From Wenzhouxiangella sp042310355 (GTDB taxonomy: Bacteria; Pseudomonadota; Gammaproteobacteria; Xanthomonadales; Wenzhouxiangellaceae): a stretch of 64,000 nucleotides of DNA. The notes beneath the pieces are model-generated. The model was not told the origin of the DNA and did not search any database. It worked only from the letters and a program-made list of their open reading frames with translations. Made by a program: the position numbers and the translations under genes. Below, in pieces: positions 6,457-14,520 of this stretch; within the stretch, counting starts at the first letter, position 1, and each line of letters begins with the position of its first letter. The stretch is taken from positions 1-64,000 of the forward strand of contig NZ_JBHJMR010000008.1 in the NCBI RefSeq assembly GCF_042310355.1, in the 5' to 3' direction.

Positions 6457-6963
6457 GTGAGTTCGATCAACGAACTGGCGGATGCCATGCTGCGCTATCT
6501 CGTTTCAGCCGGCATCTCGCCGCGCGAACTGGCGCAGCAGACCCGGATTCCGGCAGACCGCCTGGCTACCGACAACCCCGAACTGTCGCCGTCCCAGATG
6601 GCGCAGCTGTGGCAGCTCGTCCAGGACCGGATGAGCGCCCAGCCTGGCTTCAGCGCACGGGTCCGCGCGCTGATCGACCGGCAACTTGAAACCGGCCGGG
6701 CTCAGGTGGCGGTGATTGCCGATCAGCTCAACATGAGTCGACAGACCCTCTACAAGCGTCTGAAAGACGAAAACCAGACCTTCGAGGCACTGCTCGAGCA
6801 GGCGCGTCGGGAACAGGCCCTGGTTTACCTGCGCGATCGCCGGCACACGCTCACCGAGGTGGCCCACCACCTGGGCTTTTCCGAGCTGAGCGCATTCAGC
6901 CGCGCGTTCAAGCGCTGGATGGGCCAGTCACCGGCGCGCTTTCGAGAAGCCCAGGCGAAGTAG
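6457..6963 (+). CDS. short AraC-family transcriptional regulator
   Basis: I chose the GTG at 6457 because GGAGG lies 9 nt upstream, giving 168 residues; an ATG at 6400 has no ribosome site. The C-terminal 100 residues are a complete AraC double helix-turn-helix: VAVIADQLNMSRQTLYKRLK, then LTEVAHHLGFSELSAFSRAFKRWMG and the closing SPARFR. The N-terminal 65 residues are only a stub compared with usual AraC proteins of about 300 residues, so a ligand-binding domain is missing or reduced. It converges with fabB, 19 nt away. Its regulon cannot be told from the sequence. Confidence 0.85.
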   Translation: MSSINELADAMLRYLVSAGISPRELAQQTRIPADRLATDNPELSPSQMAQLWQLVQDRMSAQPGFSARVRALIDRQLETGRAQVAVIADQLNMSRQTLYKRLKDENQTFEALLEQARREQALVYLRDRRHTLTEVAHHLGFSELSAFSRAFKRWMGQSPARFREAQAK

Positions 6964-6982
6964 CACTCGCCCGGGTGGCCCG

Positions 6983-8203
6983 TCATTCCAGCGCCGGCCG
7001 TTTGAAAATCAGGCTGGCGTTGGTGCCGCCAAAGCCGAAGCTGTTGCTCATCACCACCGGCAGGTCGACGTCGTCGCGGCGTTCGCGCACGATCGGGTAG
7101 CCCTCGGCCTTCTCGTCGAGCCGCTCGATGTTGGCCGATGGCGCAATGAAGCGGCCGCGCTGCATCAGCAGGCAATAGATCGCCTCGTGGACACCGGCCG
7201 CGCCAAGGGCGTGCCCGGTCAGCGGCTTGGTCGAACTCAGTGGCGGGATGTCGCCGCCGAACACCTCGGCAAGCGATTCCAGCTCGACGATATCGCCGGC
7301 CGGCGTGCTGGTCCCATGGGTGTTGACGTAGGAAACCGGCTGATCGAGGCCGGCCATCGCCTGGCGCATGCAGCGACCCGCGCCTTCGCCGCTGGGCTGG
7401 ACCATGTCGGCCCCGTCGGAAGTCGCGCCGAAACCGCCGAGCTCGGCAATGATTTCGGCGCCGCGCTCGCGCGCGTGATCCAGCGATTCGAGCACCAGCA
7501 TGCCACCCCCGCCGGAGATGACGAAGCCGTCGCGGTCGGCATCGTAGGTTCGCGATGCGCGCTCGGGCGTGTCGTTGTAGCGCGTCGACAGCGCACCCAT
7601 GGCGTCGAACAACATGCTCAGACTCCAGTGCACATCCTCGCCACCGCCGGCGAACATGATGTCCTGGCGGCCGCAGGCAATCAGGTCGGCGGCATGGCCG
7701 ATCGCATGCGCGCTGGTCGCGCAGGCCGAGGTGATGCCGTAGTTGACGCCGCGAATGCCGTAGGCCGTGCTGAGGCAGGCATTGATCGAACTGCTCATCG
7801 TTTTGGGCACGCGAAACGGCCCCACCTTGCGAATGCCGCGTTCGCGGTGGGTGTCGATCGCGTCGAGCAACTCCACGCTGGAATTGCCGCCGGCACCGGC
7901 GACCAGGCCGGTCCGATCCGAACGCACCTGCTGCTCGTCGAGACCAGAACCTTCGATCGCCTCGCGCATGGCCTGCCAGGCATAGCCTGCGGCCGGGCAC
8001 ATGAAACGCCTCAGGCGGCGATCGATATTCGCCTCCAGATCGAAGTCGATCCCACCGCAGACATGGCTGCGCAGGCCGGCCTCGCGCGCTTCGTCGCTGA
8101 ACATCAGGCCGGAGCGCCCCTGACGGAGAGACTCATCGACGGCCTCAAGGCCGACACCCAGGCTGGAAACGATACCCATGCCCGTTACCACCACGCGCCT
8201 CAT
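6983..8203 (-). CDS. fabB: 3-oxoacyl-ACP synthase I
   Basis: This beta-ketoacyl-ACP synthase elongates the cis-unsaturated acyl chains produced by FabA. It has 406 residues starting MRRVVVTGMG. The catalytic Cys is in ITSACATSAHAIG. The two His residues are in VNTHGTSTPAGD and TGHALGAAGVHE, and the C-terminal NSFGFGGTNASL loop is present. The start codon overlaps the fabA stop (ATGA, 8200-8203), so the pair is one translationally coupled operon. Length and motifs are normal for the FabB rather than FabF branch, and the fabA linkage supports FabB. Confidence 0.95.
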   Translation of the reverse strand: MRRVVVTGMGIVSSLGVGLEAVDESLRQGRSGLMFSDEAREAGLRSHVCGGIDFDLEANIDRRLRRFMCPAAGYAWQAMREAIEGSGLDEQQVRSDRTGLVAGAGGNSSVELLDAIDTHRERGIRKVGPFRVPKTMSSSINACLSTAYGIRGVNYGITSACATSAHAIGHAADLIACGRQDIMFAGGGEDVHWSLSMLFDAMGALSTRYNDTPERASRTYDADRDGFVISGGGGMLVLESLDHARERGAEIIAELGGFGATSDGADMVQPSGEGAGRCMRQAMAGLDQPVSYVNTHGTSTPAGDIVELESLAEVFGGDIPPLSSTKPLTGHALGAAGVHEAIYCLLMQRGRFIAPSANIERLDEKAEGYPIVRERRDDVDLPVVMSNSFGFGGTNASLIFKRPALE

Positions 8204-8727
8204 GACGTCGAACCTCCGAATGCTTCCATTGACGTGAACAGGCATACCTTGAGATCGCGCGCGGAATAGATTTCTCGATCGTCGACCGAGACTGTGCCGT
8301 CGGCGACGGCCATCTCGAGACCGCGCTGTATCACGCGCCGGATGTCGAGCCGATAGCGAACCAGGCCGTTGTCGGGCAGCACCTGGCCGAAGAACTTCAC
8401 CTGGCCGACTCCGAGCGCGCGGCCGCGACCCTTGCCGCCGTTCCAGGCCAGGTAGAAGCCGACCAGCTGCCACAGCGCGTCCAGGCCCAGACAGCCGGGC
8501 ATGACAGGGTCTCCCTCGAAATGACAGCGAAAGAACCACAGGTCCGGGTGCAAGTCGAACTCGGCCACCACCTCGCCGCGGCCGTAGGCGCCACCGCTGT
8601 CGTCGATGCGCGTGATGCGATCGAACATCAGCATCTCGTCGATGGGCAGCCGCATGTCGCCGTCAAACAGGCGGCCGTGACCGCAAGCAACCAGCGCCGC
8701 CTTGTCGTATTGGTCAGGTCGATCCAT
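8200..8727 (-). CDS. fabA: 3-hydroxydecanoyl-ACP dehydratase/isomerase
   Basis: This bifunctional enzyme dehydrates 3-hydroxydecanoyl-ACP and isomerises trans-2 to cis-3-decenoyl-ACP, the branch point to unsaturated fatty acids without oxygen. I chose the start at MDRPDQYDK (8727), giving 175 residues, the usual size; the frame extends upstream without a good start. The active-site His is in RCHFEGDPVMPG and the active-site Asp in CLGLDALWQ. It is the first gene of the fabA-fabB operon and is divergent from the fnr-like gene 231 bp away. Confidence 0.95.
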   Translation of the reverse strand: MDRPDQYDKAALVACGHGRLFDGDMRLPIDEMLMFDRITRIDDSGGAYGRGEVVAEFDLHPDLWFFRCHFEGDPVMPGCLGLDALWQLVGFYLAWNGGKGRGRALGVGQVKFFGQVLPDNGLVRYRLDIRRVIQRGLEMAVADGTVSVDDREIYSARDLKVCLFTSMEAFGGSTS

Positions 8728-8805
8728 GAAGGGCGATTCCTGTTCGTAAAGCCACCACCCTAGCGAGCGGACACCGCTCACGCTTGACCCTGGGTGCCGA
8801 GTTCT

Positions 8806-8818
8806 TGACCGTTGGTCA
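8806..8818. promoter_or_regulatory. candidate operator upstream of fabA
   Basis: TGACC-GTT-GGTCA is a perfect 5-bp inverted repeat with a 3-bp spacer, about 80 bp upstream of the fabA start and 140 bp upstream of the fnr-like gene. Fatty-acid regulators of the TetR and GntR families bind palindromes in such positions, but I do not recognise this half-site as that of a named one. Confidence 0.3.
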
Positions 8819-8958
8819 GATTGCCGGTGTTATCACGGTGGCAGCGGGAGTGGTTCGGTCGGCGCAGAGGGCCTGGCAACGACTATTGATGTCGCCGTTG
8901 TGCCGAGCTCATATGATAAAGTGCAAATATTGCCGTCACCGTTGCGACTGGGGCCTCA

Positions 8959-9687
8959 ATGACTGTCACCAACTCGGCCTTCGACCTGAACCAGGTCCGG
9001 CGCCAGTGTGCGCGCTGTGATCTGCGTGAGCTGTGCCTTCCCGCGGGTCTCGACAGCGCCGACGTCGACCGCGTCGACCAGGTGGTTGCAGACCGGACCA
9101 GCCTGAAGTCGGGAGACGTGCTCTACCACGCCGGTTCGCCTTTCCGCGCCCTCTACGTGATCAAGTCGGGGGCGTTCAAGACACAAGCCGTCTCCGAAGG
9201 CGGCGAACTCCAGGTGCTCGGCTTTCACCTGCCGGGCGAAATCATGGGCTTCGACGCGCTCGCCACGGAGCGTCACCAGTGCGATGCCGAAGCGCTCGAA
9301 GCCTCGAGCGTGTGCCGGCTTCCCTACGCCGAGCTGGAACGAATCTGCGCGGCGGTGCCCGGATTGCAGCGCCAGTTCATGCGCCTGGTCAGCCGCGAAA
9401 TCGGTGACGACCACGACCACATGGCCATGATGGGCCGCAACCAGGCGATCAGCCGCCTGGCGCTTTTCCTCCACAGCCTGAGCAAGCGCCAGAGTCGCCT
9501 GGGACGCAGCCCCGATCAGCTGACCCTGAGCATGTCCCGGGCCGACCTTGCCAATTATCTCGGCCTCGTGCTCGAAACCGTCAGCCGCCTGTTCGGCCGC
9601 TTGCAGGACATGGGGCTGATCGAAGTGCGCCGGCGCCAGATAAAGATTCTCGACATGCCCGGCCTCAAGGAACTCGGCGACTGCTGA
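8959..9687 (+). CDS. fnr: FNR/Anr-type oxygen-sensing transcriptional regulator
   Basis: This 242-residue Crp/Fnr-family protein senses oxygen through a [4Fe-4S] cluster and switches genes for low-oxygen respiration. The cluster ligands are all present at the E. coli-like spacing: C17, C20 and C26 in CARCDLRELC, and C119 in EASSVC. The cyclic-nucleotide-like beta-roll follows (about 30-140), then a long dimer helix and the HTH with the recognition pattern ETVSRLFGRL, which carries the Glu-x-x-Ser-Arg that reads TTGAT half-sites. A perfect FNR box lies 8 bp after its stop codon, in front of the next gene. In pseudomonad-like bacteria the same protein is named Anr. Confidence 0.93.
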   Translation: MTVTNSAFDLNQVRRQCARCDLRELCLPAGLDSADVDRVDQVVADRTSLKSGDVLYHAGSPFRALYVIKSGAFKTQAVSEGGELQVLGFHLPGEIMGFDALATERHQCDAEALEASSVCRLPYAELERICAAVPGLQRQFMRLVSREIGDDHDHMAMMGRNQAISRLALFLHSLSKRQSRLGRSPDQLTLSMSRADLANYLGLVLETVSRLFGRLQDMGLIEVRRRQIKILDMPGLKELGDC

Positions 9688-9694
9688 TCCCCCT

Positions 9695-9708
9695 TTGATA
9701 GGGATCAA
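9695..9708. promoter_or_regulatory. perfect FNR/Anr box
   Basis: TTGAT-AGGG-ATCAA matches the consensus TTGAT-N4-ATCAA without mismatch. Its centre is about 66 bp before the start codon of the outer-membrane gene at 9768, which suits class II activation if the transcript starts about 25 bp upstream of that codon. It lies between the fnr-like gene and its likely target. Confidence 0.8.
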
Positions 9709-9767
9709 ATTCTTCTATTGCGTGCCTGAGATACTGGCTCCCCTATTGATGCATTCGGGATACAGTT

Positions 9768-10943
9768 ATGCGCTCACCCATCCGATACTGCCTGGCACTC
9801 ACCCTGACCCTGTCCGGCGCCACTGCAGTCGCCCAGAGCGACCAGTGGCAGCCTTCGCTCGACCTGCGCTACCGCATCGAACGGGTCGATGACGATCGCT
9901 TCAACGAAGACGCCACCGCCTCGACGCTGCGTGCCCGGATCGGCGTCGTCAGCCCCGACTGGTCCGGCTGGCAGCTCGGGGCCACGGCCCACGCCAACCG
10001 TCACCTCGGGAGCGAAGACTTCAATTCAACCGCCAACGGCCGCAATCGCTTTCCGGTGGTGGCCGACCCCGACGACGAAAACATCTCCGAGGCCTGGATC
10101 GGCTACACGAGGCCCGACGCATTCAACGTTCGCGCTGGCCGTCAGCGCCTGACCGAAGACAACGTCCGCTTCCTCGGCAACGTCGGTTTCCGGCAGCTCG
10201 AACAGACCTTCGACGCCGTCACGATCCGCCTTCAGCCGCAGGACTGGCAGGTCGACCTGCGCTGGCTCGACCGGGCGCACCGGGTCTTCGGCCCCGACAA
10301 CCCCAACGACCTGCTGGCCGAAGCCGAGCTGAACACCTGGATGGGCACGCTCGCGCGATCGATCGGAGAAAGCACCCTGGCCGTCTACGCCCACCGCATC
10401 GCGTTCGACGATCGAGCGGCCTCGCATCGCAACCTCGGCCTGCGACTGATCGGGCCGCTGCCCGGCACGACGAACTTCAGCTACCGCTTCGAATTCGCCC
10501 GCCAGGAAGGCATCCGCGAACTCGACGACGTCAACGGCCAGGACTATATCCATGCCCGGATTGCGCACAAACTCAAGCGCTGGCACTGGTTCGCCGGTCA
10601 CGAACGCCTGGGCGGCGACGGCGAATACGCTTTCCAGACTCCGCTGGCGACCCTGCACGCCCACAACGGCTGGACCGACCAATTCCTTGCCACCCCGGCC
10701 GACGGCCTGGTCGACACCTACGCGGCGGCGGGAACCCAACTGGGCAAGTGGACCGGCCTGGTGAAACTGCACGACTTCCGCAGCGATCGACGCTCACGCC
10801 AGTACGGCCGCGAGTACGGCATGATGATCAAGCGTCCGCTCGTTGCGGGTCTTTCGTTCGAGCTCAAGGCGGCACATTTCGAAGGCGACAACAACCGGGC
10901 GGACGTGCAAAAGGTCTGGTTCACCCTCAACGGAAATTGGTAG
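9768..10943 (+). CDS. outer-membrane beta-barrel (porin / alginate-export-like)
   Basis: This is a 391-residue protein. A signal peptide (residues 1-22, ending AVAQ) is followed by alternating amphipathic strands such as QPSLDLRYRIERV and NFSYRFEFARQ. The last residues FTLNGNW end in an aromatic residue, as outer-membrane barrels do. The strand rich in YTRPDAFNVRAGRQRL and the overall size are like alginate-export/OprD-type barrels, but I cannot name a substrate. The perfect FNR box upstream suggests expression when oxygen is low, possibly to admit an alternative electron acceptor or nutrient. It stands alone; the next gene is convergent. Confidence 0.75.
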   Translation: MRSPIRYCLALTLTLSGATAVAQSDQWQPSLDLRYRIERVDDDRFNEDATASTLRARIGVVSPDWSGWQLGATAHANRHLGSEDFNSTANGRNRFPVVADPDDENISEAWIGYTRPDAFNVRAGRQRLTEDNVRFLGNVGFRQLEQTFDAVTIRLQPQDWQVDLRWLDRAHRVFGPDNPNDLLAEAELNTWMGTLARSIGESTLAVYAHRIAFDDRAASHRNLGLRLIGPLPGTTNFSYRFEFARQEGIRELDDVNGQDYIHARIAHKLKRWHWFAGHERLGGDGEYAFQTPLATLHAHNGWTDQFLATPADGLVDTYAAAGTQLGKWTGLVKLHDFRSDRRSRQYGREYGMMIKRPLVAGLSFELKAAHFEGDNNRADVQKVWFTLNGNW

Positions 10944-10979
10944 GAGACACTCCGCGGACGTCCAGCACCTGGACCGTTT

Positions 10980-11042
10980 AGAACATTCGAATTTCCGTCA
11001 TTCGAGTTTGTTTGTGATTTGGTGCTTGGAATTTCGAATTCG
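10980..11042 (+). repeat. AT-rich dispersed repeat, copy 1
   Basis: This stretch, rich in TTTGTTTG and ATTTGGTG words, is related to the two inverted arms at 31855-31920 and 32040-32122, in the same orientation as the latter. It sits in the gap between two convergent genes, contains no gene, and is far more AT-rich than its surroundings. Confidence 0.5.
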
Positions 11043-11049
11043 CAAACCC

Positions 11050-11769
11050 CTATAGCCACCATTCCGATACGGCGTCGTCGGGACTTCCATGGTAGGCCAC
11101 CTGCGCCTGGAACAACTCGGCCGTAGCCAGCGCATCGGTGAAGGCATGATGGGGTGAGTATTCGGGCAGGTGATAGCGACGCCGGGCGTCGGCCAGGCGA
11201 AGCGACACGCGCCTGTTCCGGAACCAGGTCGCGGGGTTGAGGGTCGTGCGCTGGCTGATCTGCTTCTCGATCGCCAGCGTATCGATGAGCGGAAACAACA
11301 GCCCCTCGCCGAAACGACGCAGAAAACCCTGGTAGAGAAAGCGCCGCTCGATGGCGTGGTAATGCACCACGACCACCCGCCCGGCGAGCGCGGCGAGCAG
11401 CTCGTCGACGATATCCTCCAGGTCCGGCGCATCGTCGATCTCGTCGTGCGTGATCTGGTGGATGGTGATGGAATGTTCGTCGATCTCCCGGCGCGGTCTT
11501 ATGACCCGGTAATAGCCGGCGGCGGGCCGGACGCGCTCGAGCGTGAAGGGCACCATCCCGATACTGACGATGCCGTGCCGTTTCGGATCCAGCCCGGTCG
11601 TCTCCAGGTCCAGCGCGACCAGCGGGAGCTGCGACAGCGGCGTCTCGCCCACCGGAACGCCCTGCTCGTAGTAGCGCCGAATCGCGTCCGTGCGGGTTTC
11701 GCGGGCCAGCTCCCCGAAGCGCTGCGGCCAATCGGTCGATGGTTGCGGCTTCTGCCGGAAAGGAAGCAT
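11050..11769 (-). CDS. DEDDh 3'-5' exonuclease (DNA pol III epsilon-like)
   Basis: This 239-residue protein starts at MLPFRQ (11769). The exonuclease fold begins at about residue 48: VALDLETTGLD carries the first catalytic Asp and Glu, NNx-type middle residues lie around VVVVHYHAIERRFL, and HHAFTDALATAEL carries the last His and Asp. There is no polymerase or helicase domain. The gene starts 4 nt after the stop of the DUF294/CBS gene, a pairing common in proteobacteria, suggesting a shared nucleotide- or RNA-linked signalling role rather than replication proofreading. Confidence 0.85.
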   Translation of the reverse strand: MLPFRQKPQPSTDWPQRFGELARETRTDAIRRYYEQGVPVGETPLSQLPLVALDLETTGLDPKRHGIVSIGMVPFTLERVRPAAGYYRVIRPRREIDEHSITIHQITHDEIDDAPDLEDIVDELLAALAGRVVVVHYHAIERRFLYQGFLRRFGEGLLFPLIDTLAIEKQISQRTTLNPATWFRNRRVSLRLADARRRYHLPEYSPHHAFTDALATAELFQAQVAYHGSPDDAVSEWWL

Positions 11770-11773
11770 CGCG

Positions 11774-13657
11774 CTAACCTGTCCGAACGGGCCGATAGCG
11801 GAAACGGATGAATTTCTGGGCGTTGGCCAGCACCTTGAAGGCGTCCTTGAGGCTGCGCCGCTCGAAAGCCGACAGCGTTTCCGGGTCGATGTTGTTGTTC
11901 GGCACCCCGCCGCGCTCGGCATCCCAGGCCTGGTGGCGGGCACGAACCATGGCGATGAACTCCAGCGAATCGCGCAGGTCGGCGGCCATGCTGGCGGTCA
12001 GGTAACCGGCGGCCACGGTATCTTCCAGCCGGCGAAACGAGTTCTGTGCGGTCGAGCCCGCCGCCAGCGCGTGCACCCGGATGACGTCGGTCAACGGTGC
12101 CGTACCGCGGCGCTTGAGGTTGATCGAATTCTCGTGGCGCCCGCCCTGCTCGAGCACGAAATCGCGAAAGAAACCCAGCGGCGGCGTGCGATTGTTGGCG
12201 TTGATCGCCAGGCAACCGAGAAAGCCGGGCTCGGCGCTGGCTTCCTTCGCGATCAGGGTCTTGAGCGCTTCGGCCATGCTCGTCTTTCCGGCCACGCCGT
12301 CGAGATCGAAAAAGATCGCGCTGTGCAGCAGCCGCTCGGCGTTGGGCCGGTGAATCCACTCCATGAACTGCTTTTTCCAGACCGAAAGCGGCTGGCGCCA
12401 CCGGGTGTTGGTCGCCATGATGTCGCCGGTGCAGTAGACGTAGCCGGCCCGGTGCAGGCCGTCGCTGACGTACTGGGCCAGTTCGCGAAAGTACTCGTCG
12501 TGGCGCTTCGGGTCGAAGTCGTCGTCGAGCACCATGGCGTTGTCCTGGTCGGTATACAGGAACTGATCGTCGCGCGCCATCGAGCCCAGGGCCAGGAAAC
12601 AGTAGGGTACCGGCGGCGGGCCGAGCTTCTCCTCGCCGAGTTCGAGCAGCCGCTGCTTGAAGGCGCGACCGATGGTGGCCATCGACGATCCGATCATGTG
12701 CGAGCTGGCGTCTTCGGCCACCATGCGGATGAAGCTGGCCGCCACCGCCGGGCGCAGGGCCTCGAGTTCCTCGTGCGAGTTGCAGTGGAAGATGTTGCGC
12801 ACCACGAACAGGCTGTTCTGGGTCTCGTGGTGAACGATGTCGGCCAGGTCGAGCACGCCCACCGGTCGCTCCCGGTGGAGCACCGGCAGGTGATGCACGT
12901 TCTGGCGCAGCATCAGCAAGAGCGCCTCGAACAGGAACTGATCGTCGCGCACGCAGGCCACGTCCTCGGACATGACTTCACCAACGGGCGTGCTCACCGG
13001 CAGCCCCTCCGCGAGGACGCGCCGACGCAGGTCGCTGTCGGTCAGAATGCCGGCAAGGCGCGCCGGCGCGGCTTCCTCATCCTCTGTCGATTCCTGCAGG
13101 ACCAGCACCGAGGTGACGCGTTCTTCGGTCATCAGGCGCGCGGCCGCCTCGACGCTGGTCGAGACGCTGACGGCCACCGGCGTACGACTGACGAGCTTGC
13201 CGGCGGTGAGCGTCAGCAGGGGATTGTCACCCCCCTTCTGCGCGGCGGCCTGGCGCAGGCGGGTGCGATCCTCGACCTCGACGAAGTCGGCAAAGGCCGG
13301 GTTGGTATCGAACAGCTCGCGGAAGGTCTCGGCGGGAACGAAGTAGATCAGGGTGTCCTCGAGCGCGCGCGCGGGAAAGCGCGCGTTGCGACCCGACAGC
13401 AGCCCGAGCTGGCCGAAGATATCGCCCTCGCCAAGACGGTTGTAGAGTTCGCCGCTGCGCCGGAACAGTTCCACCGAACCGCTGCGGATGTAGTGCAGGT
13501 TGTGGATTTCATCGCCCAGGGCCAGGATGTCCGAGCCGGCGCGAAAATAAGCCACCTCGGCCGACCGGGCAACCTGATCGAGCTCTTCGCCGGTCAGGAA
13601 GCTGAACGGCTCGCGCTGGCCCAGGTGGTCGCGAATCTCGATCTGTTCGATTTCCAT
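11774..13657 (-). CDS. cyclic-nucleotide-binding / CBS / DUF294 nucleotidyltransferase-like protein
   Basis: This is a 627-residue regulator-like protein. I chose MEIEQIEIRD (13657), preceded by GGGGAC; two upstream ATGs lack a ribosome site and overlap the divergent gene. Domains in order are a cNMP-binding beta-roll (about 10-125, with FGQLGLLSG), two CBS motifs (about 150-280), a DUF294 putative nucleotidyltransferase (about 310-440, with ALGSMARDDQFLYTDQDNAMV, a G-S-x-A-R...D-Q-D arrangement resembling GlnD), and a C-terminal helical substrate domain (about 460-600). Members of this family are linked to the exonuclease that follows. The ligand is unknown. Alarmone or nucleotide sensing is plausible but inferred. 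Confidence 0.88.
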   Translation of the reverse strand: MEIEQIEIRDHLGQREPFSFLTGEELDQVARSAEVAYFRAGSDILALGDEIHNLHYIRSGSVELFRRSGELYNRLGEGDIFGQLGLLSGRNARFPARALEDTLIYFVPAETFRELFDTNPAFADFVEVEDRTRLRQAAAQKGGDNPLLTLTAGKLVSRTPVAVSVSTSVEAAARLMTEERVTSVLVLQESTEDEEAAPARLAGILTDSDLRRRVLAEGLPVSTPVGEVMSEDVACVRDDQFLFEALLLMLRQNVHHLPVLHRERPVGVLDLADIVHHETQNSLFVVRNIFHCNSHEELEALRPAVAASFIRMVAEDASSHMIGSSMATIGRAFKQRLLELGEEKLGPPPVPYCFLALGSMARDDQFLYTDQDNAMVLDDDFDPKRHDEYFRELAQYVSDGLHRAGYVYCTGDIMATNTRWRQPLSVWKKQFMEWIHRPNAERLLHSAIFFDLDGVAGKTSMAEALKTLIAKEASAEPGFLGCLAINANNRTPPLGFFRDFVLEQGGRHENSINLKRRGTAPLTDVIRVHALAAGSTAQNSFRRLEDTVAAGYLTASMAADLRDSLEFIAMVRARHQAWDAERGGVPNNNIDPETLSAFERRSLKDAFKVLANAQKFIRFRYRPVRTG

Positions 13658-13736
13658 GAAGTCCCCGCTTCGGTCGCTCCGTTTCATGGTACCGCGAGCC
13701 GTTGAGCCGGCAACACGAACAGCCGATAATGCCGGC

Positions 13737-14507
13737 ATGAGCGAAAAGCGTGATCAAATGTGGACACTGGCCGGTCGACGCGCGCTGGTGACCGGCGCAA
13801 GCCGCGGCATCGGCCTGGCCATCGCCGCGGCCCTGTGCGAGCGCGGTGCCGAGGTCTGGCTGAGTGCGCGCGGCCGCGAGCGCCTCGACGGCGCCGTGTC
13901 GGCGCTGACCGAGCGCGGTTATACGGCCCACGCACTCCCCGCCGACGTGACCGATCCCGCGGCGCGTCAAGCCCTGCTCGACGCCCTGGACGGGCCGCTC
14001 GACATCCTCGTCAACAACGCCGGCTACAACCGGCGCAAGCCGGCGCTGGCGTATTCCGAAGATGAGCTGCGCGGCATTCTCGACACCAACCTGGTCGCCG
14101 CCTTCGAGCTGGCCCGGGCGGCCCATCCGCAACTCAAGGCCGCCGGATCGGCCAGCGTCGTCAATGTCTCATCAGTGGCCGGATCGACGCATCTGCGCAC
14201 CGGCGCACCGTATGCCATGAGCAAGGCGGCCATGAACCAGATGACGCGCAACCTCGCCGCCGAGTGGGCGGGCGACGGCATCCGGGTCAATGCGGTCGCA
14301 CCCTGGTATATCGACACGCCACTGGCCCGGCAGGTGCTCGACGATGCCGATTTTCTCGCCGAGGTGCTCGCGCGCACCCCGCTTAAGCGCATCGGGCGAC
14401 CCGAGGAAGTCGCCGCGACGGTCGCTTTCCTGTGCCTGCCGGCGGCCGGCTACATCACCGGCCAGGTGCTGGCGGTCGACGGCGGCTTCAGCATTTTCGG
14501 GTTCTGA
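13737..14507 (+). CDS. short-chain dehydrogenase/reductase (tropinone-reductase-like)
   Basis: This is a 256-residue NAD(P)-dependent classical SDR. TGASRGIG at about 19-26 is the cofactor loop, NNAGYNRR is the structural NNAG motif, and the active site is S in VVNVSSVAG and YxxxK in YAMSK. The C-terminal GYITGQVLAVDGGFSIFGF is typical. A second ATG at 13758 (MWTLAGRR) would shorten it by seven residues. The arrangement of motifs is like plant-type tropinone reductase homologues, whose bacterial substrates are mostly unknown. It is divergent from the DUF294 gene. Confidence 0.9.
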   Translation: MSEKRDQMWTLAGRRALVTGASRGIGLAIAAALCERGAEVWLSARGRERLDGAVSALTERGYTAHALPADVTDPAARQALLDALDGPLDILVNNAGYNRRKPALAYSEDELRGILDTNLVAAFELARAAHPQLKAAGSASVVNVSSVAGSTHLRTGAPYAMSKAAMNQMTRNLAAEWAGDGIRVNAVAPWYIDTPLARQVLDDADFLAEVLARTPLKRIGRPEEVAATVAFLCLPAAGYITGQVLAVDGGFSIFGF

Positions 14508-14520
14508 CCCCTAGGGCGCA

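Noticed and set aside
11170..13705. Long plus-strand ORFs opposite the exonuclease and DUF294 genes
   Set aside because: They are antisense shadows caused by high GC at third positions; the minus-strand proteins have complete domain motifs.
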